DNA from: Candidatus Brevefilum sp.
GTDB lineage: Bacteria; Chloroflexota; Anaerolineae; Anaerolineales; Anaerolineaceae
NCBI GenBank assembly: GCA_007135845.1
Contig: SLIC01000222.1
Span: forward strand, 1-10,368
DNA: 10,368 bases
Reading direction: 5' to 3'
Position numbers and translations under genes: made by a program. Each line of letters begins with the position of its first letter. The first letter of the stretch is position 1. This document shows positions 6,563-10,368 of the stretch, piece by piece. The notes under the pieces were generated by a model that saw nothing but the letters and a program-made list of their open reading frames with translations, searched no databases and had not been told where the DNA came from.

Positions 6563-8200
6563 GTGAAAACAATCATCGCAGGCGCGATTGGTGAATGCGT
6601 CCATGTTGCGGGTGTGATCAATTTTCTGCGCCTGGCGGAACAGGCCGGCTGGCGGACGGTGTTTTTAGGCCCTGCCGTCACACCGGATAAGCTGATCGCA
6701 GCAGCCAAACAGGAAGGGGCAGACCTGGTGGGCTTCTCTTACCGCTTAACGCCCGAAACCGGCGAGCGTCTGCTGGGTGAGTTTGCCGAAGCCGCCGATG
6801 AACTGCACCAGCAGGGCGTGCGCTTTACCTTTGGCGGCACACCGCCGGTGGCAGAACGTGCTAAAGCCCTGGGCTTTTTCGAAGCTGTATTTGACGGCAG
6901 CGAAACCGCCGATACCGTACTGGCTTATTTGCGCGGGCAAACACCTGATGCCCTTGATGAGGCTGATTTCCCCCAAACGGCGGTGGAACGCATCGAATGG
7001 AAACACCCCTACCCGTTGCTGCGCCATCACTACGGCCAGCCAACAATGGAAGACACACTGGCAGGCATCCAGCAGATTGCCGAAGCCGGTGCGCTGGACG
7101 TGATTTCCCTGGGGATCGACCAAGATGCACAGGCGAACTTCTTTCGGCCTGAACGCCAAAACCCGCGCCAAAAGGGTGCGGGCGGGGTGCCGGTGCGCTC
7201 TGCCGAGGATTACGTCGCGCTGTACCAGGCCAGCCGCAGGGGCAACTACCCCCTGCTGCGCACTTATTCCGGCACCGACGATTTTATCAAACTAGCCGAG
7301 GTGTACCGCGAGACGATCAATATCGCGTGGTGCGCCATCCCCCTGTTCTGGTTCAACCGCATGGACGGCCGCGGACCGTGGGGATTGGAAGAGAGCATCA
7401 TCAAACACCAGGAAGTGATGGCCTGGTACGGGCGACACAACATCCCGGTTGAGCTGAACGAGCCTCACCACTGGGGCATGCGCGACGCACCGGATGTGAT
7501 CTTCGTCGTCTCGGCTTACCTGTCTGCTTACAATGCCAAGGCCTTTGGTGTGCGCGACTACATCGCCCAGATGATGTTCAACAGCCCCCCGGGTACCTCG
7601 GATGCGATGGACCTGGCCAAGATGCTGGCCATCCTGGCACTGATCGAGCCCCTGGAGGACGAGACGTTCCACATCTGGCGGCAAACACGCACCGGCCTGC
7701 TCAGCTATCCCCTGCAGGAGGATGCCGCCCGGGCACATCTCGCGGCCAGCATCTACCTGCAGATGGCGCTCAAACCCCATATCGTACACATTGTTGGGCA
7801 CACCGAAGCCCATCACGCCGCCACCGCTGAGGATATCATCCAGGCCAGCCGCATGGCCCGCCAGGCAATTGAGAATGCCCTGGCTGGGCAGCCTGAAATG
7901 ACCAGCGACCCGGCCATCAAAGCCCGGGCAGCAAGCCTTACGCGGGAAGCCCGGATCACGCTCGAAGCGATCAAAAATCTGGCGCACCCGTCCACTGCAG
8001 ACCCCCTGGCGGACCCAGCCACCCTGGCCAAAGCCGTCAGCCTGGGCATCCTCGACGCCCCACACCTGCAAAACAATCCCTTCGCCCAGGGCACCATCCA
8101 AACTCGCATTGTGGCAGGTGCCAGCGAAGTTACAGATTCTGAGGGTAACCCCATCTCTGAATCTGTTCGTCTTAATCATTTATTACAGGAGGAAGCATGA
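6563..8200 (+). CDS. Cobalamin-binding domain fused to a large mutase/methyltransferase-like domain
   Basis: A 545-residue protein from GTG 6563. Residues about 2-125 look like a B12-binding Rossmann domain. The base-off histidine loop is ECVHVAG (11-17, His14), followed by TVFLGPAV (32-39), DLVGFSYRL (54-62) and FTFGGTPP (88-95). The usual D-x-H-x-x-G carries Cys in place of Asp. The rest (about 140-470) has conserved-looking blocks typical of a TIM-barrel partner: RTYSGTDD, AWCAIPLFWFNRMDGRGP, PVELNEPHHWGMRD and FNSPPGTSDAMDLAKM, plus HIVGHTEAHHAAT. The layout resembles the small and large subunits of glutamate-mutase-like enzymes joined in one chain. Similar proteins have been labelled methionine synthase, which I doubt because no homocysteine or folate domain signature is visible. 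The next gene overlaps the stop (ATGA), so the two are translated together. Substrate and reaction are unknown; the B12-binding assignment is firm. Confidence 0.85.
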   Translation: MKTIIAGAIGECVHVAGVINFLRLAEQAGWRTVFLGPAVTPDKLIAAAKQEGADLVGFSYRLTPETGERLLGEFAEAADELHQQGVRFTFGGTPPVAERAKALGFFEAVFDGSETADTVLAYLRGQTPDALDEADFPQTAVERIEWKHPYPLLRHHYGQPTMEDTLAGIQQIAEAGALDVISLGIDQDAQANFFRPERQNPRQKGAGGVPVRSAEDYVALYQASRRGNYPLLRTYSGTDDFIKLAEVYRETINIAWCAIPLFWFNRMDGRGPWGLEESIIKHQEVMAWYGRHNIPVELNEPHHWGMRDAPDVIFVVSAYLSAYNAKAFGVRDYIAQMMFNSPPGTSDAMDLAKMLAILALIEPLEDETFHIWRQTRTGLLSYPLQEDAARAHLAASIYLQMALKPHIVHIVGHTEAHHAATAEDIIQASRMARQAIENALAGQPEMTSDPAIKARAASLTREARITLEAIKNLAHPSTADPLADPATLAKAVSLGILDAPHLQNNPFAQGTIQTRIVAGASEVTDSEGNPISESVRLNHLLQEEA

Positions 8201-9303
8201 CAACAAAGAAATTCACTGTGATCGGTGCTGGCAACGGGGGCAAAGCCATGGCCGCTCATCTGGCAATCATGGGACAGGAAGTCACGCTGTTTAATCGCAC
8301 CTTGATTCATATTGAGGTCATCGCCAAACGCGGAGGGATCGAACTCGAGAGCCCGCCCGGCGGTCCCCTGGGCTTTGGTGAGATCAAACTGGTCACCGAT
8401 GATATCCAGGCAGCCCTTAAAGACACAGAAATTATCATGGTGGTGGTGCCATCCTCAGGGCATGCCAATGTTGCTACCATGGTCGCCCCCTACCTGCAGG
8501 ATGGCCAGATCATCATCCTTCATCCAGGCCGCACCTGCGGCGCGATTGAGTTCCACCAGGTTCTCAAGCAAAACAACTGCCAAGCCGAGATCATCCTGGC
8601 TGAAGCGGAAACCTTTATCTATGCCAGCCGCTCAGAAGGCCCCAGCCAGGCTCGCATCTTCCGCATCAAGGAAGCGGTCCCCCTGGCTGCCCTACCCGCC
8701 AAAGACACCCCCATGGTCCTGGCTGCGATTGAACATGTCTATCCCCAGTTTATTGATGGCATCAACGTCCTGCAAACCGGCCTGAACAATATGGGCGCTG
8801 TCTTTCACCCAGCCCTGACGATCCTCAACGCGGGCAGGATTGAAGCAACCCGCGGTGATTTCCAGTTCTACATGGAGGGTGTCACGCCTTCCGTTGCCAA
8901 GGTGTTGGAAACGGTCGACCGGGAACGGGTTACGATTGCCTCTGCCTTAGGGATTCGCGCCCGCACAGCCATGGAGTGGCTGTCCCTGGCTTATAATGTC
9001 ACCGGCGATACGCTGTATGAAGCCATCCAAAATCAGACCGGCTATTTTGGCATTAACGCCCCCAGCACGCTGCAGCACCGCTATATCTCGGAAGATGTGC
9101 CCATGAGCCTGGTGCCCATTGCCGCCCTGGGAGAGCGGTACGGCGTGTCGGTCAATGCCATCAACAGCATCATCCGGTTGGGATGCATCCTGCACAGCAC
9201 CGACTATTGGCGCAAAGGGCGCACCCTCAAAAAGCTGGGCATCCGGGACCTGGGCGTGAGCGAGCTGACCCGCTTTGTGAACGAAGGGGAAGAAGCGATA
9301 TAA
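8197..9303 (+). CDS. NAD(P)-dependent octopine/nopaline dehydrogenase-family oxidoreductase
   Basis: A 368-residue protein. The N-terminal Rossmann fold has the dinucleotide motif GAGNGG (10-15) and a second-strand region VTLFNR (29-34), where the absence of an acidic residue leaves NADP possible. MVVVPSSGHA (81-90) is the usual strand after the cofactor site. The C-terminal domain holds LNNMGAVFHPALTILNAG (196-213), with His204 matching the catalytic histidine of opine dehydrogenases, and RYISEDVP (295-302) carrying the partner Asp300. Opine dehydrogenases reductively couple an amino acid with a 2-oxoacid, or run the reverse. Bacterial homologues beside B12 proteins are uncharacterised to my knowledge. 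AGGAGG precedes the ATG, which overlaps the previous stop as ATGA, so expression is coupled. The 3' end is duplicated just downstream (9341-9417). The family call is strong, the substrate is unknown. Confidence 0.9.
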   Translation: MTTKKFTVIGAGNGGKAMAAHLAIMGQEVTLFNRTLIHIEVIAKRGGIELESPPGGPLGFGEIKLVTDDIQAALKDTEIIMVVVPSSGHANVATMVAPYLQDGQIIILHPGRTCGAIEFHQVLKQNNCQAEIILAEAETFIYASRSEGPSQARIFRIKEAVPLAALPAKDTPMVLAAIEHVYPQFIDGINVLQTGLNNMGAVFHPALTILNAGRIEATRGDFQFYMEGVTPSVAKVLETVDRERVTIASALGIRARTAMEWLSLAYNVTGDTLYEAIQNQTGYFGINAPSTLQHRYISEDVPMSLVPIAALGERYGVSVNAINSIIRLGCILHSTDYWRKGRTLKKLGIRDLGVSELTRFVNEGEEAI

Positions 9304-9417
9304 GATTTTCGGCGGGATGAAGATCGCTTCCCGCCCTACAGCTGACACGGTTTGTGACAGAAGGCGAAGAAGCAATATAAGATTATCGGCGGGATGAAGA
9401 TCGCATCCCGCCCTACA
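9264..9417 (+). repeat. Two tandem 77-bp units: gene tail plus hairpin
   Basis: Unit 1 (9264-9340) covers the last 13 codons of the dehydrogenase gene, including its stop, plus 37 bases. Unit 2 (9341-9417) repeats it with 8 or so substitutions. Unit 2 still reads LTRFVTEGEEAI and TAA in its own frame, against LTRFVNEGEEAI in the gene. Each unit ends in a hairpin: GGCGGGA/TCCCGCC (9311-9317 with 9329-9335), and a perfect nine-pair stem GGCGGGATG/CATCCCGCC (9388-9396 with 9404-9412). Neither hairpin is followed by a T run, so they are not ordinary intrinsic terminators, though they may stabilise the mRNA end. Confidence 0.85.
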
Positions 9418-9461
9418 GCTACTTCGGTCTTCCGTCTCCCGTCCTCGGTCTCTCATTCACC

Positions 9462-9489
9462 TTGCATTTCTCTTTTTTGGTGTTATAAT
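9462..9489 (+). promoter_or_regulatory. Promoter of the metK leader
   Basis: TTGCAT (9462-9467) and a perfect TATAAT (9484-9489) are separated by 16 bases. Transcription would begin near 9496, about 27 bases before the riboswitch. Confidence 0.6.
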
Positions 9490-9522
9490 CCACACAAATC
9501 AATTAAATAGCCCCATGCGGCA

Positions 9523-9629
9523 CTCTTATCCAGAGAGGTGAAGGGACCGGCCCGATGATACCTCGGCAACCAGAAAGCCACGCTTTCATGGTGCCAACTC
9601 CGGCAGAGCGATATTCTGGAAGATGAGAG
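9523..9629 (+). promoter_or_regulatory. SAM-I riboswitch (S-box)
   Basis: The aptamer has the closing helix P1 formed by CTCTTATC (9523-9530) and GATGAGAG (9622-9629). The hallmark core follows: AGAGAGGTGAAGGGAC (9532-9547), GGCCC, then ACCTCGGCAACC (9560-9571) and GGTGCCAACTCC (9590-9601). These match the kink-turn and ligand-binding core of the S-box class, which binds S-adenosylmethionine. It lies directly before metK, whose product makes that ligand, so it gives feedback repression. Confidence 0.93.
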
Positions 9630-9647
9630 GGAAGCCAACCTCATTTA

Positions 9648-9687
9648 CGCCCCTCTCGCACGAGCCAGTAGGGGCGCAATTCTTTTA
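9648..9687 (+). terminator. Riboswitch-controlled terminator before metK
   Basis: CGCCCCT (9648-9654) pairs with AGGGGCG (9670-9676), followed by CAATTCTTTTAT. The competing antiterminator is readable. GAGAGGG (9625-9631), which includes the 3' strand of aptamer helix P1, is a perfect complement of CCCTCTC (9651-9657). SAM binding holds P1 closed, frees the terminator and stops transcription; without SAM the antiterminator forms. Confidence 0.8.
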
Positions 9688-9708
9688 TGAGGCTAGGAGG
9701 CTCTCACA

Positions 9709-10368
9709 ATGACGTTAACGTTTATGAATTTACCCAAGTACCTGTTCACTTCAGAATCGGTCACCGAGGGACATCCGGATAAAATCTGCGACCAGGTCAG
9801 CGATGCGGTTTTGGATGAGTTGATCCGGCAGGATCCCTACTCACGGGTTGCCTGTGAGTGCGCCACAAAGACTGGTTTTATTTTGGCGATGGGTGAGATC
9901 ACCACCACTGGTTTTGCAGATTTCGACAAACTGGTGCGAGACGTGGTGATTGGCGTCGGATTCGACCGGGCCAAGAAGGGTTTTGATGGCTCGACCTGCG
10001 GTGTGATGGTGGCACTGGCAAACCAGTCCCCGGATATTGCCTTGGGCGTGGACAAAGCCAAAGAGGCCAAAGAAGGCGAAATGGACAATGGTGATGAGAT
10101 TGAAGCCATCGGCGCCGGCGACCAGGGCATGATGTTCGGGTATGCCTGTAATGAAACCGATGTGCTCATGCCCATGCCGATCTATTATGCCCACAAACTC
10201 ACCCGCCGGCTGGCGGAAGCCCGCCGAGCAGAGGACCTGGATTTCCTGTGGCCGGACGGTAAGAGCCAGGTGACGGTCGAATATGAATACGGCCAGCCGA
10301 AACGCATCCACACCGTACTGATCAGCACCCAGCACATGCCCGATGTGACCTACGAGCAAATTAAAGAA
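9709..10368 (+). CDS. metK: S-adenosylmethionine synthetase (C-terminus cut by window edge)
   Basis: The first 220 codons of methionine adenosyltransferase, which makes S-adenosylmethionine from methionine and ATP in the cytoplasm. The family is usually about 390-410 residues, so roughly half lies outside the window. The start ATG 9709 has AGGAGG eight bases upstream (9695-9700). The N-terminus shows [20 protein letters not shown] (13-32), with the conserved GHPDK that contacts the ATP phosphates. [17 protein letters not shown] is the conserved ATP-binding signature, and [11 protein letters not shown] follows. Expression should be repressed by the SAM-I riboswitch directly upstream. The high GC content matches the operon before it. 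Confidence 0.97.
   Translation, partial: MTLTFMNLPKYLFTSESVTEGHPDKICDQVSDAVLDELIRQDPYSRVACECATKTGFILAMGEITTTGFADFDKLVRDVVIGVGFDRAKKGFDGSTCGVMVALANQSPDIALGVDKAKEAKEGEMDNGDEIEAIGAGDQGMMFGYACNETDVLMPMPIYYAHKLTRRLAEARRAEDLDFLWPDGKSQVTVEYEYGQPKRIHTVLISTQHMPDVTYEQIKE

Noticed and set aside
7292..8179. A 295-codon open frame on the minus strand
   Set aside because: It lies entirely opposite the cobalamin-binding gene, which has clear family motifs; long antisense frames are common in GC-rich genes.
6563..8200. Methionine synthase as product name
   Set aside because: Only the B12-binding part is shared; no homocysteine-binding zinc cysteines, folate domain or activation domain could be recognised.
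9311..9412. GC-rich hairpins as intrinsic terminators of the dehydrogenase operon
   Set aside because: Strong stems, but each is followed by CTACAGCT and not by a T run.

Overview
The window looks like a bacterial chromosome segment, most likely from the Chloroflexota (Anaerolineae-like). That assignment is an inference from three things: LVIVD-repeat and beta-propeller lipoproteins with Thr/Pro linkers, a metK preceded by a SAM-I riboswitch, and a fused cobalamin-binding/TIM-barrel protein paired with an opine-dehydrogenase-like enzyme. No rRNA, tRNA, CRISPR array or intact transposase was seen.

Left part (1-6302, minus strand). A large lipoprotein made of LVIVD repeats enters from the left edge; its start is at 1698 and it has a good sigma-70-type promoter. 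An 850-bp gene-poor stretch follows, holding a structured, probably dispersed hairpin element. Next comes a second lipoprotein with a WD40/TolB-like propeller (2615-3928). After a further gene-poor stretch with a likely terminator and a decayed gene remnant lies a compact type II restriction-modification operon: a ThaI-like (CGCG-type) endonuclease followed, 3 bases later, by a beta-class DNA methyltransferase. From about 1.7 to 6.45 kb the DNA is clearly more AT-rich than what follows, as expected of an acquired island.

Right part (6430-10368, plus strand, GC-rich). An extended -10 promoter and a leader with alternative hairpins and a 16-bp tandem palindromic repeat precede a two-gene operon. 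Gene 1 is a cobalamin-binding protein fused to a large catalytic-looking domain (GTG start at 6563). Gene 2 overlaps it by ATGA and is an octopine/nopaline-dehydrogenase-family oxidoreductase. Together they suggest a B12-dependent rearrangement or methyl-transfer step coupled to NAD(P)-dependent oxidoreduction of an amino-acid-like substrate, but the substrate is unknown. The 3' end of gene 2 is followed by a degenerate second copy of itself (77-bp tandem unit) whose changes are mostly synonymous. Last come a promoter, a SAM-I riboswitch with a readable terminator/antiterminator switch, and the first 220 codons of metK, which leaves through the right edge.

The points most worth a second look are the cobalamin/opine-dehydrogenase operon and its leader, the fossil gene tail after it, and the possible membrane anchor on the restriction enzyme.
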